Origin: Alcaligenaceae bacterium
Lineage (GTDB): Bacteria > Pseudomonadota > Gammaproteobacteria > Burkholderiales > Burkholderiaceae_B
Length of the DNA: 64,000 nt
Direction: 5' to 3'
NCBI GenBank assembly: GCA_013416445.1
Contig: JACCER010000007.1
Location: 1 to 64,000, forward strand
Under the pieces are notes generated by a model. The model made no database searches and was not told the DNA's origin. It was given only the letters and a program-made list of their open reading frames with translations. The position numbers and the translations under genes were made by a program. Below, piece after piece: positions 18,489-28,964 of the stretch (within the stretch, counting starts at the first letter, position 1; each line of letters opens with the position of its first letter).

Positions 18489-19007
18489 TTACATGAGCAC
18501 GTGCGGCGGCACCACCATGGCCCGCGCAGCTTCGGTTTGCCTCGCACGATAGGCATTCAGCTTTTGCAGCAAGACCGAGTCGGTCATGGCCAGGCAGGCA
18601 ATGGCGTGCAAGGCAGCGTTGGCCGCACCCGCTTCGCCAATGGCAAAGGTGGCCACCGGCACGCCCTTGGGCATTTGCACAATGGATAGTAAGGAATCTT
18701 CGCCGCGCAGGTATTTGGAAGGCACGGGCACGCCAAATACCGGCACAGGGGTAAGCGCCGCCATCATGCCAGGCAAGTGCGCTGCGCCACCCGCACCGGC
18801 AATAATGGCGCGCAAGCCGCGATCAAATGCCTGGCCGCCATATTCGACCATATCGTGCGGCATGCGATGCGCCGATACCACTTTCAGGTCGTGCGGCACG
18901 CCGAATTCTTCCAGTACGGCGGCGGCGTGCTTCATGACGTCCCAGTCGCTGGACGAACCCATGATAATGCCGACCACGGGACTGCTGGCTTCAGTGCTTG
19001 TGCTCAT
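18489..19007 (-). CDS. purE: N5-carboxyaminoimidazole ribonucleotide mutase
   Basis: 172 residues. [16 protein letters not shown] (about 13-28) and the SAHRMPHDM segment with the catalytic histidine are the PurE class I signature; [12 protein letters not shown] follows. It converts N5-CAIR to CAIR. The gene order purC-purE-purK is the usual Burkholderiales arrangement. Confidence 0.96.
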   Translation of the reverse strand: MSTSTEASSPVVGIIMGSSSDWDVMKHAAAVLEEFGVPHDLKVVSAHRMPHDMVEYGGQAFDRGLRAIIAGAGGAAHLPGMMAALTPVPVFGVPVPSKYLRGEDSLLSIVQMPKGVPVATFAIGEAGAANAALHAIACLAMTDSVLLQKLNAYRARQTEAARAMVVPPHVLM

Positions 19008-19035
19008 GTTGATGGTATTCCTATAACAATTTTAT

Positions 19036-19069
19036 AAGCCAGATCAGGGCGAAGCCTGTCATCCGACAC
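19036..19069. repeat. Weak REP-like dyad between purC and purE
   Basis: GCCAGATCAGGGCGAAGCC followed by TGTCATCCGACACG, a decayed member of the dyad family, immediately after the purC stop codon. Confidence 0.45.
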
Positions 19070-19078
19070 GCATCCCCA

Positions 19079-19960
19079 CTACGCCATCAAACGCGTAGCA
19101 GCTTCACGATATTTGGCAGCTGTCTTTTCCAACACTTCAGCCGGCAGGCGCGGCGCGGGTGGAGTCTTATCCCAGACCTGGGTTTCCAGCCAGTCGCGCA
19201 CAAACTGCTTGTCGAACGAAGGGGGGCTAATACCTACCGCATAAGCATCCGCAGGCCAGAAGCGCGATGAGTCGGGCGTAAGCACCTCGTCCATCAGGTG
19301 CAACTGCCCCTGGTCGTCGAGGCCGAATTCAAATTTAGTGTCGGCAATGATAATGCCCTTGGTTGCGGCAAACTCGGCGGCTTCAGTGTAAAGCCGCAGG
19401 GTGACTGCACGGATTTTCTTGGCCAATTCCTGGCCGACCAGCCCCACCACGTAGTCGAAGTCTACGTTTTCATCGTGAGAACCGAACTCGGCTTTGGCTG
19501 CCGGCGTGAAAATGGGCTCGGGCAAGCGACTGGCCTGTTGCAAGCCGGCGGGCAGGCTGATGCCGCACACTTTGCCAGTGGCGCGGTAGTCGTTCCAGCC
19601 TGAACCAATAAGATAGCCGCGCGCCACGGCTTCAACCATAATCGGTTGCAGGCGCTTGACCACCACGGCGCGCCCCGCAACTTGTGCACGCTCGTCTGGG
19701 GCCACGACATCTTCTGCGGCTACATCGGTGGAATGATTAGGCAAAATATGGGCAAGCTTTTTCAGCCAGAACTCGGTTAGTTCTGTAAGAACCTGGCCCT
19801 TGCCGGGAATGGGGTCGTCAAGAATGACATCGAAGGCCGAAATTCGGTCGGATGCCACGACCAGCAGCTTGTCGTCGCCAACCGCGTACATGTCGCGCAC
19901 TTTGCCGCGCGCCAACAAGGGAAGCGATTTGATTGTTGATTGATGTAGGGCCTGAACCAC
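19079..19960 (-). CDS. purC: SAICAR synthase
   Basis: 293 residues from a GTG at 19958-19960. The start is chosen by an AAGGA ribosome-binding site six bases upstream and because homology begins at [20 protein letters not shown]; a longer ATG reading would add 40 alien residues and overlap fba. [24 protein letters not shown] and DTKFEFG are typical. It joins CAIR and aspartate with ATP to give SAICAR. The product length fits the single-domain betaproteobacterial/yeast-type PurC. Confidence 0.95.
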   Translation of the reverse strand: MVQALHQSTIKSLPLLARGKVRDMYAVGDDKLLVVASDRISAFDVILDDPIPGKGQVLTELTEFWLKKLAHILPNHSTDVAAEDVVAPDERAQVAGRAVVVKRLQPIMVEAVARGYLIGSGWNDYRATGKVCGISLPAGLQQASRLPEPIFTPAAKAEFGSHDENVDFDYVVGLVGQELAKKIRAVTLRLYTEAAEFAATKGIIIADTKFEFGLDDQGQLHLMDEVLTPDSSRFWPADAYAVGISPPSFDKQFVRDWLETQVWDKTPPAPRLPAEVLEKTAAKYREAATRLMA

Positions 19961-20045
19961 GATGTATCCTTGGAATAAAAACGTCCCGATGATCAGGCGC
20001 GGCCTGATGCATGCGGGACGAAAATCAAGATAAAACCAACTGCAT

Positions 20046-21110
20046 TTACTGAATGACCTGAGCCAGTTCCCCAGCGGCATAACGCTTGGCCATGTCGCTT
20101 AGCGTGATAGGTTTGATCTTGCTGGCGTTGCCTGCCGTGCCGAACTGCTCGTAGCGCAGTTTGCAAATTGCCTTGGCTGCCTCGCGAGCCGGCTTGAGAT
20201 ATTCGCGCGGATCGAACTTGGAAGGATTTTCGCCCATGAAGCGACGAATCGCGCCCGTCATGGCAAGGCGGATATCAGTGTCGATATTGACCTTGCGCAC
20301 GCCAAACTTGATGGCTTCCTGGATTTCTTCAACCGGCACGCCGTAGGTTTCTTTCATGTCGCCGCCAAACTCGCGGATTTCGGCAAGGAGTTCCTGAGGC
20401 ACGCTGGAGCTGCCGTGCATGACCAGATGGGTATTGGGCAGGCGATGATGAATTTCCTTGATGCGCGAGATGGATAAGATGTCACCCGTGGGCTTGCGCG
20501 TGAACTTGTAAGCGCCGTGGCTGGTGCCAATAGCAATGGCCAAGGCATCGAGCTGGGTGTTGCGCACGAAATCGACAGCCTGTTCAGGGTCGGTAAGCAG
20601 TTGTTCCAGAGTGAGCTTGCCATCGGCGCCATGGCCGTCTTCTTTGTCGCCTTGCATGGTTTCCAGCGACCCCAGGCAACCCAATTCGCCCTCGACGGTT
20701 ACGCCCAGTTTGTGGGCCATTTCGACCACGCGGCGGGTAACGTCTTGGTTATAGTCGTAGTCGGCAATGGTTTTGCCGTCTTCTTTCAGGGAGCCGTCCA
20801 TCATGACGCTGGAAAAGCCCAAGTTGATGGCGCCCTGGCAAATGGCGGGCGACTGGCCGTGGTCTTGGTGCATGACCACAGGAATATGCGGATAGGTTTC
20901 TACCGCTGCCTGGATCAGGTACTTGAGAAAGCCTTCGCCCGCATATTTGCGCGCGCCAGCCGATGCCTGCATGATGACCGGGCTGTCGGTTTCTGCAGCG
21001 GCTTCCATGATGGCCTGGACTTGTTCCAGGTTATTGACGTTGAAGGCTGGGATACCGTAGCCGTTTTCGGCGGCGTGATCGAGCAACTGACGCATGGAAA
21101 CTAAAGCCAT
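20046..21110 (-). CDS. fba: Class II fructose-bisphosphate aldolase
   Basis: 354 residues. Zinc-dependent aldolase motifs: [13 protein letters not shown] with the metal-binding His, [34 protein letters not shown] and [11 protein letters not shown]. This is the long Calvin-cycle/glycolysis type IIA-B subgroup common in Burkholderiales. It interconverts fructose-1,6-bisphosphate with DHAP and glyceraldehyde-3-phosphate. It belongs to the tkt-gap-pgk-fba central carbon cluster, here separated from pgk by mog. Confidence 0.96.
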   Translation of the reverse strand: MALVSMRQLLDHAAENGYGIPAFNVNNLEQVQAIMEAAAETDSPVIMQASAGARKYAGEGFLKYLIQAAVETYPHIPVVMHQDHGQSPAICQGAINLGFSSVMMDGSLKEDGKTIADYDYNQDVTRRVVEMAHKLGVTVEGELGCLGSLETMQGDKEDGHGADGKLTLEQLLTDPEQAVDFVRNTQLDALAIAIGTSHGAYKFTRKPTGDILSISRIKEIHHRLPNTHLVMHGSSSVPQELLAEIREFGGDMKETYGVPVEEIQEAIKFGVRKVNIDTDIRLAMTGAIRRFMGENPSKFDPREYLKPAREAAKAICKLRYEQFGTAGNASKIKPITLSDMAKRYAAGELAQVIQ

Positions 21111-21210
21111 GACTGGACCTCCTGGAAGCGAAATGAATATGAATACATAGTTAGCCTCGATTTTACGAGGGAATGAGATTAATTGCTGGAACCTGGGAAC
21201 TTGAAGTGTG

Positions 21211-21247
21211 GTTGTCGGATTACGCGCTGCGCTAATCCGACCTACAG
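21211..21247. repeat. REP-like dyad overlapping the mog stop codon
   Basis: GTTGTCGGATTACGCGC and GCGCTAATCCGACCTACAG are perfect or near-perfect inverted copies. The right arm read on the minus strand encodes ...CRSD and the TAG stop of mog. Confidence 0.85.
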
Positions 21248-21867
21248 GCCCTTAGCGCCGATTTAGGTCGAAAAGCAGCCACCCGCTCTTTGCGGGTTTC
21301 AATGTAGGGGCCGCCTATCAGGTCTATGCAATAAGGCACTGCGGCAAAAACCCCCGCCACCAACACTTGGCCATCAGCATCTTTCAGCCCTTCCAGGGTT
21401 TCTTTGATCGCCTTGGGCTGGCCTGGCAGATTAATGATCAACGCCGCATGGTCGGAAGTTTCGCGTATTACCGCCACCTGGCGTGACAAAATGGCGGTGG
21501 GCACGAACTTCAGGCTGATCTGGCGCATTTGCTCGCCAAAACCTGGCATTTCCTTGGTGGCCACCGCCAAGGTGGCTTCGGGCGTTACATCGCGCCGCGC
21601 AGGACCGGTACCACCAGTGGTCAACACGAGGTCACACCCAAGGACATCGACCAACTCGACTAGCGCGGCGGAAATCTGTTCCGGGTCATCAGGGATAAGA
21701 CGGCTTGCAAACTGCGGCGCCTGAAGCAAGGTTTCGCCCAGCCAGGCCTGCAAGGCTGGTATCCCCTGGTCTTCATAGGTGCCGCTGGAAGCCCGGTCTG
21801 AGATAGAAACCAGGCCGACCAACAATTCGTCAGGATGATTACGTACAAGACGCAGAAGTGTAGACAT
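21232..21867 (-). CDS. mog: Molybdopterin adenylyltransferase (MogA-like)
   Basis: 211 residues from the ATG at 21865-21867. MoaB/Mog fold: [39 protein letters not shown] and [15 protein letters not shown] are diagnostic. It adenylylates molybdopterin before molybdenum insertion; sulfite dehydrogenase SorA (47.7-49.0 kb) is a molybdenum cofactor user in the same window. A longer reading with 49 upstream codons runs into a REP dyad and pgk and was rejected. Odd feature: its last codons and stop (CRSD-stop) come from a REP dyad. Its place between pgk and fba is unusual. Confidence 0.93.
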   Translation of the reverse strand: MSTLLRLVRNHPDELLVGLVSISDRASSGTYEDQGIPALQAWLGETLLQAPQFASRLIPDDPEQISAALVELVDVLGCDLVLTTGGTGPARRDVTPEATLAVATKEMPGFGEQMRQISLKFVPTAILSRQVAVIRETSDHAALIINLPGQPKAIKETLEGLKDADGQVLVAGVFAAVPYCIDLIGGPYIETRKERVAAFRPKSALRACRSD

Positions 21868-21880
21868 GAGTTCCTTGGAT

Positions 21881-21920
21881 GTAGGTCGGATTACGTGCCT
21901 GCGGTGCGAATCCCACCTAC
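21881..21920. repeat. REP-like dyad overlapping the pgk stop codon
   Basis: GTAGGTCGGATTACGTGCC and the imperfect partner GTGCGAATCCCACCTAC. On the minus strand the right arm begins GTAGGTGGGATTCGC, and its TAG is the pgk stop (21917-21919). Confidence 0.8.
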
Positions 21921-23110
21921 GCTTGCGCCCGCTGCTGAAGGATTTCCACGGCAGGCAATGTCTTGCCTTCCAGGAATTCCAGGAAAGCGCCACCGCCCGT
22001 GGAAATATAGCCAACCTTGTCGGCTATATGGTACTTGGCGATAGCTGCCAGGGTGTCTCCACCGCCGGCAATGGAAAAACCGGGAGAATCGGCAATAGCC
22101 TGCGACACCACCTTGGTGCCATTGGCAAAGGCATCAATTTCAAATACGCCAACAGGACCATTCCAGACTATCGTACCCGCTAGTCCAAGAATGGCGGCCA
22201 ATTGGTTGGCTGTTTGTGGCCCAATATCCAGGATCAAATCATCTTCGGCGACCTGATCGGCGGCCTTGACGGTGGCCACGGCGCTGGCGCTGAATTCTTT
22301 GGCGCATACGACATCCACAGGAATGGGCACGGCCGCGCCACGCGCTTTCATCATGTCGATCACAGCACGCGCCTGATCGACCTGGTCTGGCTCGGCCAGC
22401 GATTTTCCTATGGATAATCCCGCCGCCAGCATGAAGGTGTTGGCAATACCGCCGCCTACGACCAATTGATCGACCTTGTCAGCCAACGCCTGCAGTATGG
22501 AAAGCTTGGTCGAGACTTTGGAGCCGCCCACAATCGCCACCAACGGGCGCCTGGGATCTTGCAGGGCGCGGCCCAATGCCACCAGTTCTGCCTCAAGCAA
22601 AGGGCCGGCGCAGGCAATAGCGGCATACTTGGCAATACCATGGGTGGTGGCTTCGGCGCGGTGCGCGGTGCCGAAGGCATCGTTCACGTAAACGTCGCAC
22701 AAAGCCGCCATTTTGCGAGCCAGTTCAGGGTCGTTTTTTTTCTCGCCAATATTGCAGCGGCAGTTTTCGAGCAGGTAAACCTGCCCTGAGCTGGTGGTAA
22801 CGCCATCGACCCAATTGGTCAGCAGCGTAACTGGCTGACCCAGCAACTGGGACAAGCGGTTGGCCACGGGCGCCAGGGTGTCTTCTTTGCTGACGGCGCC
22901 TTCAGTGGGCCGGCCCAGGTGCGAAGTGACCATGACCGCCGCACCCGCGTCCAGCGCCATGCGTATGGCCGGGACCGAGGCGCGGATGCGCGTGTCTTCA
23001 GTGATGACGCCGTCTTTAAGCGGCACGTTCAGGTCGGAACGGATAAACACCCGCTTGCCGGCAAGCGCATCGGTTTTTGCCAGAGAGGTAAGAGTTTTAA
23101 TGGTAGACAT
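21917..23110 (-). CDS. pgk: Phosphoglycerate kinase
   Basis: 397 residues from the ATG at 23108-23110. [20 protein letters not shown] and the C-terminal [12 protein letters not shown] are standard PGK elements. It interconverts 1,3-bisphosphoglycerate and 3-phosphoglycerate with ADP/ATP. A longer in-frame reading through the REP-containing gap (31 more residues) was rejected. It follows gap on the same strand, 108 bp away. Confidence 0.97.
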   Translation of the reverse strand: MSTIKTLTSLAKTDALAGKRVFIRSDLNVPLKDGVITEDTRIRASVPAIRMALDAGAAVMVTSHLGRPTEGAVSKEDTLAPVANRLSQLLGQPVTLLTNWVDGVTTSSGQVYLLENCRCNIGEKKNDPELARKMAALCDVYVNDAFGTAHRAEATTHGIAKYAAIACAGPLLEAELVALGRALQDPRRPLVAIVGGSKVSTKLSILQALADKVDQLVVGGGIANTFMLAAGLSIGKSLAEPDQVDQARAVIDMMKARGAAVPIPVDVVCAKEFSASAVATVKAADQVAEDDLILDIGPQTANQLAAILGLAGTIVWNGPVGVFEIDAFANGTKVVSQAIADSPGFSIAGGGDTLAAIAKYHIADKVGYISTGGGAFLEFLEGKTLPAVEILQQRAQA

Positions 23111-23168
23111 GATGAGTATTCCAGCCGGTAGACAGACGTGGCAAGGGCGGGTTGCCCCGCCCCTTGCA

Positions 23169-23203
23169 GGCCGGATCAGCGCCACAGGCGCATAACCCGA
23201 CAA
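23169..23203. repeat. REP-like dyad between gap and pgk
   Basis: GGCCGGATCAGCGCC and GGCGCATAACCCGACAAAC form a decayed dyad, 15 bp past the gap stop codon. Confidence 0.65.
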
Positions 23204-23218
23204 ACAATATATGGCCGA

Positions 23219-24232
23219 TTACTTGGCCGACATCAGGGCAACCGTGGTATCGAGCATGCGATTGGAGAAACCCCATTCGTTGTCATACCAGGAAGACACC
23301 TTGACCAGCGAACCGAGCACCTTGGTCAGGCCGGCATCGACGGTGCTGGAGGCGGGGTTGTGGTTGTAATCGACCGACACCAGGGGTTCGTCGTTGTATT
23401 CAAGTATGCCCTTCAAGGGGCCGGAATCAGCGGCGGCCTTGAGTATGCTGTTGACTTCTTCGACGCTGGTTTCGCGCGCTGCCACGAAAGACAGGTCAAC
23501 AATGGATACGTTGATGGTGGGAACGCGAATGGCAAAACCATCGAGCTTGCCATTGAGTTCGGGCATGACCAGTCCCACGGCAGAGGCCGCGCCAGTCTTG
23601 GTAGGGATCATGCTGTGCGTGGCGGAACGCGCGCGGCGCAGGTCTTCGTGGTAGACATCGGTAAGCACCTGATCATTGGTGTAGGCGTGGATGGTGGTCA
23701 TCAAGCCATGAACCAGGCCCAGCGCTTGATGCAGGGGCTGCACCAGCGGAGCCAGGCAGTTGGTAGTGCACGAAGCATTGGAAATGACGGTATCAGTGGC
23801 CTTGAGCACGCCATGGTTCACGCCGTACACGATAGTGGCGTCGACATCTTTGCCGCCGGGTGCTGAAATAATGACTTTCTTGGCGCCGCCCTTGATGTGG
23901 GCGCTGGCTTTTTCCTTGCTGCTGAAAAAACCGGTGCATTCCAGAACCACGTCAACGTTCAATTCGGCCCATGGCAAAGCGGCAGGGTCGCGATTGGCCA
24001 GGACACGGATCCGGTCGCCATTGACCACCATGTGATCGCCGTCTACGGTGACCGTGCCAGGGAATTTCCCGTGGGCGGTATCGAAGCGGGTCAGGTGCAC
24101 ATTGGTTTTGGGATCGCCCAAGTCATTGATGGCCACGATTTCAATACCGTGTTTTTTACCGCCTTCGTAATGGGCCCGCAAAATATTGCGACCGATACGG
24201 CCATAGCCGTTAATTGCCACGCGAATAGTCAT
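23219..24232 (-). CDS. gap: Glyceraldehyde-3-phosphate dehydrogenase, type I
   Basis: 337 residues. The nucleotide-binding N-terminus [13 protein letters not shown] and the catalytic [12 protein letters not shown] with C155 are clear, and [12 protein letters not shown] near the end is the family's C-terminal signature. It reversibly oxidises and phosphorylates glyceraldehyde-3-phosphate. It starts 15 bp after the tkt stop, so tkt-gap-pgk are probably one transcript. Confidence 0.97.
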   Translation of the reverse strand: MTIRVAINGYGRIGRNILRAHYEGGKKHGIEIVAINDLGDPKTNVHLTRFDTAHGKFPGTVTVDGDHMVVNGDRIRVLANRDPAALPWAELNVDVVLECTGFFSSKEKASAHIKGGAKKVIISAPGGKDVDATIVYGVNHGVLKATDTVISNASCTTNCLAPLVQPLHQALGLVHGLMTTIHAYTNDQVLTDVYHEDLRRARSATHSMIPTKTGAASAVGLVMPELNGKLDGFAIRVPTINVSIVDLSFVAARETSVEEVNSILKAAADSGPLKGILEYNDEPLVSVDYNHNPASSTVDAGLTKVLGSLVKVSSWYDNEWGFSNRMLDTTVALMSAK

Positions 24233-24247
24233 TATTACTCTCCTGTT

Positions 24248-26293
24248 TTATAAAACCTGTTCGACAGCCGCAGCAACGTGCTCGACAGTCAAGCCAAAGA
24301 ACTTGAACAACACACCTGCGGGAGCGGACTCGCCGTAGGTGTCGATACCGATCACAGCGCCATCCAGGCCTACATATTTGTACCAGCCCGATGTGACACC
24401 GGCCTCGACTGCCACGCGCGGCAGCGCCTTGGGCAGAACGGACTCGCGCCACTGCGCATCTTGTGCATCGAAGATATTGGTGCATGGCATGGAAACCACA
24501 CGAACGGCAATGCCCTTGGCAGCAAGTTGCTGCTGCGCATCGAGCGCCAGTGCGACTTCGGAACCTGTGGCGATAATAACCGCCCGGGCGTTATCGGCAT
24601 CGCGCAGCACATAACCGCCACGGCTGATGCCTGCGATGGCTTGCGCATCGCGCGCGACAAAGGGCAGGTTCTGGCGCGACAACAGCAAGGCGCTGGGGCC
24701 GCCATTTTGCAGCGCCATACCCACGCTGGCGGGACGCTGGACCGCGCAAGCCCAGGCAACAGCGGTTTCAGTCGTGTCACAAGGACGCCATACATGCAGG
24801 TTGGGAATCAGGCGCAGGCTGGCGGCGTGCTCGACCGACTGGTGAGTGGGACCATCTTCGCCCAGACCGATGGAGTCGTGGGTAAATACGTGCACCACGC
24901 GCTGCTTCATTAAGGCCGCCATGCGCAAGGCATTGCGGGAATAATCGGAGAAGGTCAGGAAGGTGCCGCCAAAAGGCAGGTAGCCGCCGTGCAGGGCGAT
25001 GCCATTCATGATGGCCGCCATGCCGAATTCGCGCACGCCGTAATTGATATGCTGGCCAAAGCTCAGGTGCGTATCGCCTGCGCGCACGGCTGCAACGCCC
25101 TTCCAGTCGGTAAAGTTGGAACCGGTCAGGTCGGCCGAGCCACCCAGGAATTCAGGCAGGAATTCAGCAAAGGCGGTAATGGCCAGCTGTGAAGCCTTGC
25201 GGCTGGCGACGGTTTCAGCCTTTTGGTTGGTGGTTTCAATAAACTGTTGCACCTGCTGGGTGAAATCGGCAGGCAAGGTGCTGGCCAGGCGGCGCTGCAA
25301 TTCGGCGGCTTCAGCCGGAAACGCCTGGGCATAAGCGTTAAAACGTGTTTGCCATTCGGCCTGCTGCTGCTGGCCTTTTTCTTTGCCATCCCACAGCGCA
25401 TAAATATCGGCGGGAATTTCAAAAGGCGCATAAGGCCAGTTCAAGGCTGTGCGGGTAGCCTGGATCTCGTCGGCACCCAACGGCGAACCATGCACTTTTT
25501 CTGTGCCTGCGGCATGGGGCGCACCCTTGCCGATGACCGTGCGGCAACAAATTAACGTAGGGCCCTTGCCCTGGGCAGCAAATTGCTTGGCTTGAACGAT
25601 GGCGGCATCTACTGCGTCGACGCTGTGACCGTCGACATTGCGCACCACGTTCCAGCCATAGCTTTCAAAGCGTTTGGGGGTATCGTCGCCGAACCAGTTT
25701 TCTACACGCCCGTCTATGGAAATACCATTGTCGTCGTAAAAAACGATAAGCTTGGATAGCTTGAGAGTGCCTGCCAGCGAGCAGGCCTCGTGCGAAATGC
25801 CTTCCATGAGGCAACCGTCGCCCACGAATGCATAAGTGTAATGATCGACAATGGCATGGTTTGCACGGTTGAACTCTTGGGCCAGCAAGGCTTCAGCCAA
25901 GGCCATGCCTACCGAGTTCGCCAGACCTTGGCCCAACGGCCCCGTGGTGGTTTCCACGCCGGCGGTATAACCGACTTCGGGGTGGCCTGGTGTGCGCGAG
26001 TGCAGTTGCCGGAAATTTTTGATTTCTTCCATGGGCAGATCGTAGCCAGTCAGGTGCAGCAAGGCATAGATCAGCATGGAACCGTGGCCATTGGACAGCA
26101 CGAAGCGGTCGCGGTTGGCCCAGTCTGGATCGGCGGGATTATGGCGCAGGTGGCGCACCCACAGGGCTTCGGCGATATCTGCCATCCCCATGGGAGCTCC
26201 GGGATGTCCCGAATTGGCTTGTTGAACCGCATCCATGGATAATGCTCGAATTGCATTGGCCATGGACGAAACTTGGGCAGGCGTAGGGCTCAT
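24248..26293 (-). CDS. tkt: Transketolase
   Basis: 681 residues. N-terminal ThDP domain with [18 protein letters not shown] and [13 protein letters not shown], then the pyrimidine domain with [14 protein letters not shown], and a C-terminal domain. It transfers two-carbon units in the pentose-phosphate and Calvin pathways. It heads the minus-strand tkt-gap-pgk cluster and is divergent from rsmE across 164 bp. Confidence 0.97.
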   Translation of the reverse strand: MSPTPAQVSSMANAIRALSMDAVQQANSGHPGAPMGMADIAEALWVRHLRHNPADPDWANRDRFVLSNGHGSMLIYALLHLTGYDLPMEEIKNFRQLHSRTPGHPEVGYTAGVETTTGPLGQGLANSVGMALAEALLAQEFNRANHAIVDHYTYAFVGDGCLMEGISHEACSLAGTLKLSKLIVFYDDNGISIDGRVENWFGDDTPKRFESYGWNVVRNVDGHSVDAVDAAIVQAKQFAAQGKGPTLICCRTVIGKGAPHAAGTEKVHGSPLGADEIQATRTALNWPYAPFEIPADIYALWDGKEKGQQQQAEWQTRFNAYAQAFPAEAAELQRRLASTLPADFTQQVQQFIETTNQKAETVASRKASQLAITAFAEFLPEFLGGSADLTGSNFTDWKGVAAVRAGDTHLSFGQHINYGVREFGMAAIMNGIALHGGYLPFGGTFLTFSDYSRNALRMAALMKQRVVHVFTHDSIGLGEDGPTHQSVEHAASLRLIPNLHVWRPCDTTETAVAWACAVQRPASVGMALQNGGPSALLLSRQNLPFVARDAQAIAGISRGGYVLRDADNARAVIIATGSEVALALDAQQQLAAKGIAVRVVSMPCTNIFDAQDAQWRESVLPKALPRVAVEAGVTSGWYKYVGLDGAVIGIDTYGESAPAGVLFKFFGLTVEHVAAAVEQVL

Positions 26294-26457
26294 TCAAAAA
26301 CTCTCAAGGTGCCAAAACCCAAAAACGGCCTGGCCCCGACATTAAGGTTTGCAAAGTTTTTGATTTTACCATCCACACGGCGGCGGGAAAAATATAGGCC
26401 AGAATTCCCAACCAACAGTATCATTTCGGCCTCGACTCCCGCCTCACATGACGTCTT

Positions 26458-27192
26458 ATGGCTACTTCACGCTTCTTCTGCCCCGCCCCGCTGGCACCCA
26501 ACACCACCATAGAGCTACCCGCCGACCTGGCGCATCACGCCATTCGGGTGCTACGCCTGAAACCGGAATCAGACATGATTCTGTTCAATGGCCAGGGGGG
26601 GCAGTATCCAGCCAGCCTGCTGATAGACGGCAAGCAAGGCCTGGCCGTCATCGGCCAGCATGACCCGGTGGAAAACGAGCTCGACGGCAACATTACCCTG
26701 GTGCAAGGCATAGCAGCCAGCGACAAGATGGACTGGGTCATTGAAAAAGCGGTCGAGCTGGGCGCGCAACGGCTTATCCCCATTACAGCGCAACGCAGCG
26801 TGCTGCAACTCAACGGCGAAAGGCTGCGCAAACGCCTGTTGCACTGGCGTCGCATTGCACAATCCGCCAGCGAACAAAGCGGTCGCAACCGCATCATGGA
26901 AATAACAGAACCCTTATCGCTGCGCGACTACCTGGCGCAAAACGATACGCCGCCGCAAGCCACCTTGTTCTGCCACCCTGGCAGCCCGCAAACGCTGGCG
27001 CAAGCGCTGGCGCCCGGACAAGACCAACTGTCGTTGCTGGTAGGGCCTGAAGGGGGTTGGTCAGTTGAAGAACAAGCCTGCGTGGAAAAATATGGTTTAA
27101 CCCCTGTGAGCTTTGGCAAGCGCGTGCTGCGCACCGAAACCGCCGGCCTGGCGCTGATTGCCGCTATTAGTGCATTGCGCGGATGGGAATGA
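26458..27192 (+). CDS. rsmE: 16S rRNA (uracil1498-N3)-methyltransferase
   Basis: 244 residues, SPOUT fold. N-terminal PUA-like domain with HHAIRVLRLK, then KMDWVIEKAVELGAQRLIP and the C-terminal knot with LLVGPEGGWSVEE and LGKRVLRTETA-like FGKRVLRTETAGLA, the SAM-binding loops. It methylates U1498 of 16S rRNA. Divergent from tkt and followed by a REP dyad. Confidence 0.95.
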   Translation: MATSRFFCPAPLAPNTTIELPADLAHHAIRVLRLKPESDMILFNGQGGQYPASLLIDGKQGLAVIGQHDPVENELDGNITLVQGIAASDKMDWVIEKAVELGAQRLIPITAQRSVLQLNGERLRKRLLHWRRIAQSASEQSGRNRIMEITEPLSLRDYLAQNDTPPQATLFCHPGSPQTLAQALAPGQDQLSLLVGPEGGWSVEEQACVEKYGLTPVSFGKRVLRTETAGLALIAAISALRGWE

Positions 27193-27220
27193 AGATGGCG
27201 CCAGTTGAGCTGCGGTGCTG

Positions 27221-27260
27221 CTTGTCGGATTACGCGCCTGACGGCGCTGATCCGACCTAC
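27221..27260. repeat. REP-like dyad between convergent rsmE and barstar-like gene
   Basis: CTTGTCGGATTACGCGCC and GGCGCTGATCCGACCTAC, near-perfect arms, in the 78-bp gap between two convergent genes. Confidence 0.85.
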
Positions 27261-27270
27261 ATTCCAGCGC

Positions 27271-27741
27271 CTATTCTTGTTCGCGCGAACCAGAGTACGG
27301 CGTGGGCGCGATGCCGGGCTCAGGATCGGGATGTTTGCCGGCGTGCTCTATGACATAAACGAAGCGCTTATCGCTGTTGGCAGCGAATTCAACCACGTCG
27401 TTGCATATGCCCTGTATGGCCTTGGCATCGTCGGCCAGCGCCGGGTCGCCCGAATGCAGGTTATGAAACCATAAGAAAAGGCCAGTTTTCTGATCGAGCA
27501 ACGTATCGCACAGACAATCGTACAAGGCGTCTAAGTTGCTACCAAAAAACTCGGGGAAATCCACGGCCTTGACTACTGCTCGCAGTACCGCCGAACGGCT
27601 TCTGGCGCGATCGCAATCAACCACAAAGGCAGCCAAGCCTAAATCGCTGGCAGCACCGACCACATCGTCCCGGGAGACGTCAGCAACATCTATCAAACCG
27701 CCTTTTTGCAATTTTTTCTGCAATGACTGCGCCTGGTTCAT
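27271..27741 (-). CDS. Barstar-family (barnase inhibitor-like) protein
   Basis: 156 residues. The segment FPEFFGSNLDALYDCLCDTL (about 65-84) is the barstar hallmark; in Bacillus barstar the equivalent helix plugs the ribonuclease active site. No barnase-type or other RNase gene is next to it, so any partner is elsewhere or the protein has another role. The gene overlaps the end of the patatin gene by 4 bp (ATGA), implying coupled translation with patatin. The C-terminal 25 residues are proline-rich and probably disordered. Confidence 0.85.
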   Translation of the reverse strand: MNQAQSLQKKLQKGGLIDVADVSRDDVVGAASDLGLAAFVVDCDRARSRSAVLRAVVKAVDFPEFFGSNLDALYDCLCDTLLDQKTGLFLWFHNLHSGDPALADDAKAIQGICNDVVEFAANSDKRFVYVIEHAGKHPDPEPGIAPTPYSGSREQE

Positions 27742-28964
27742 TCTGGCGTCTCCTTGAAAAACGCTTTTACTTCATCAATACGACTCAAGCTATCGGCCCG
27801 CCCCAACTGGATGAGCTCTTGCGTATAGCTGGCCTCGAACAACAAATACGAGATTAATGCACCGCCGCTGGCCTGCCGAGTGTTTGACGATACACCGATA
27901 ACACGGAACAAGGTACGGGCAGCACGCGGCATTTGCTCTAAATGCGCTAATGCCATTTCATCCAGGGAACGACTGGGTGTTATGGAAAGTGTGCTGACCG
28001 GACGCAATGACTGGCTTTGTAATACATTTGGAGGCAATTGCGCAAGCAACTGATTGATTCTTTCCATGCGCTCGACATCCATCGAGATACTATCCAGAAA
28101 TATATTCGACAAGGCATGGCCGCCAATTTGCGCCAGTGTAGGGTATTTAGTGTCGATTTTCCTTTTTTCCGGATGAGTATCGTCTTTGTAACCTGTGCCG
28201 ATGACAAATATTTTTTTGGCGCCCAAATGTATTGCCGGACTCATGGGCGCCAATTGACGCATGGAGCCATCGCCGCACCACGCAGTCTGTCCTCCGACCA
28301 ACACAGCCTGGGCTGGGAAAATAAAAGGAATGGAACTGGACGCCAGCAGATGGTCCACCCCTATCGTACAGGGCACGGCCATGCGCAGCGACCTCCGCCA
28401 GGGTTTGATGGTGCTATGCGACTGATAAAAGGTCAGGTGCTCGCCTGTCGTGTAGGCCGTGGCGGTAATCGCCAGTGCGTCAATGTAGTCTTTGGCCAGA
28501 TTTTCTCGCAGGCGCTCGAAGTCTAGCGTGGCCCTCAGCAATTCGCCCAACGGCGCATTGTTAAGCAAAGATTGCGGCTGCTGGCTGCGCAACCCTGGCG
28601 CCAACCATCCGAATGCCAATGTACCCAACCAGCGCAAACCAGTATGTATCAGGCCGACGGCATCGGCGTGATACACCATATTGGTATGCAGATTGCTCCA
28701 CAAGTTGCGCAGACGCTCCATGCCTACATGAGGCTCGTCGGCGAAGCAACCAATGGCGGCGGCATTGATAGCCCCTGCCGACGAACCGGAAATAATGGCG
28801 AACGGATTGGCAAAACCCGGCGACCGACCGGGATCGAGAATATCCATGACACCCGACAGCACGCCCACCTGATAAGCCGCCCGCGCTCCGCCGCCTGTCA
28901 GGATCAAGCCGACAGGCGAACTGCTGACAGTACTTGGATTAAAGGGTTCGTGGTGTATTGGCAT
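27738..28964 (-). CDS. Patatin-like phospholipase
   Basis: 408 residues from the ATG at 28962-28964. The catalytic dyad motifs are clear: oxyanion loop LTGGGARAAYQVGVL, nucleophile elbow GSSAGAIN (GxSxG) and the Asp in GDGSMR. Such cytosolic or peripheral esterases hydrolyse phospholipids or acyl esters. No transmembrane segment or autotransporter domain is visible. The start overlaps the 3' end of maeB by 26 bp, and the stop overlaps the barstar-like gene by 4 bp, so three genes look translationally linked. A TTG two codons upstream is possible. Confidence 0.9.
   Translation of the reverse strand: MPIHHEPFNPSTVSSSPVGLILTGGGARAAYQVGVLSGVMDILDPGRSPGFANPFAIISGSSAGAINAAAIGCFADEPHVGMERLRNLWSNLHTNMVYHADAVGLIHTGLRWLGTLAFGWLAPGLRSQQPQSLLNNAPLGELLRATLDFERLRENLAKDYIDALAITATAYTTGEHLTFYQSHSTIKPWRRSLRMAVPCTIGVDHLLASSSIPFIFPAQAVLVGGQTAWCGDGSMRQLAPMSPAIHLGAKKIFVIGTGYKDDTHPEKRKIDTKYPTLAQIGGHALSNIFLDSISMDVERMERINQLLAQLPPNVLQSQSLRPVSTLSITPSRSLDEMALAHLEQMPRAARTLFRVIGVSSNTRQASGGALISYLLFEASYTQELIQLGRADSLSRIDEVKAFFKETPE

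Noticed and set aside
23138-23866. 242-codon plus-strand frame opposite gap
   Set aside because: Fully antisense to a strongly conserved gap gene; a GC-codon shadow.
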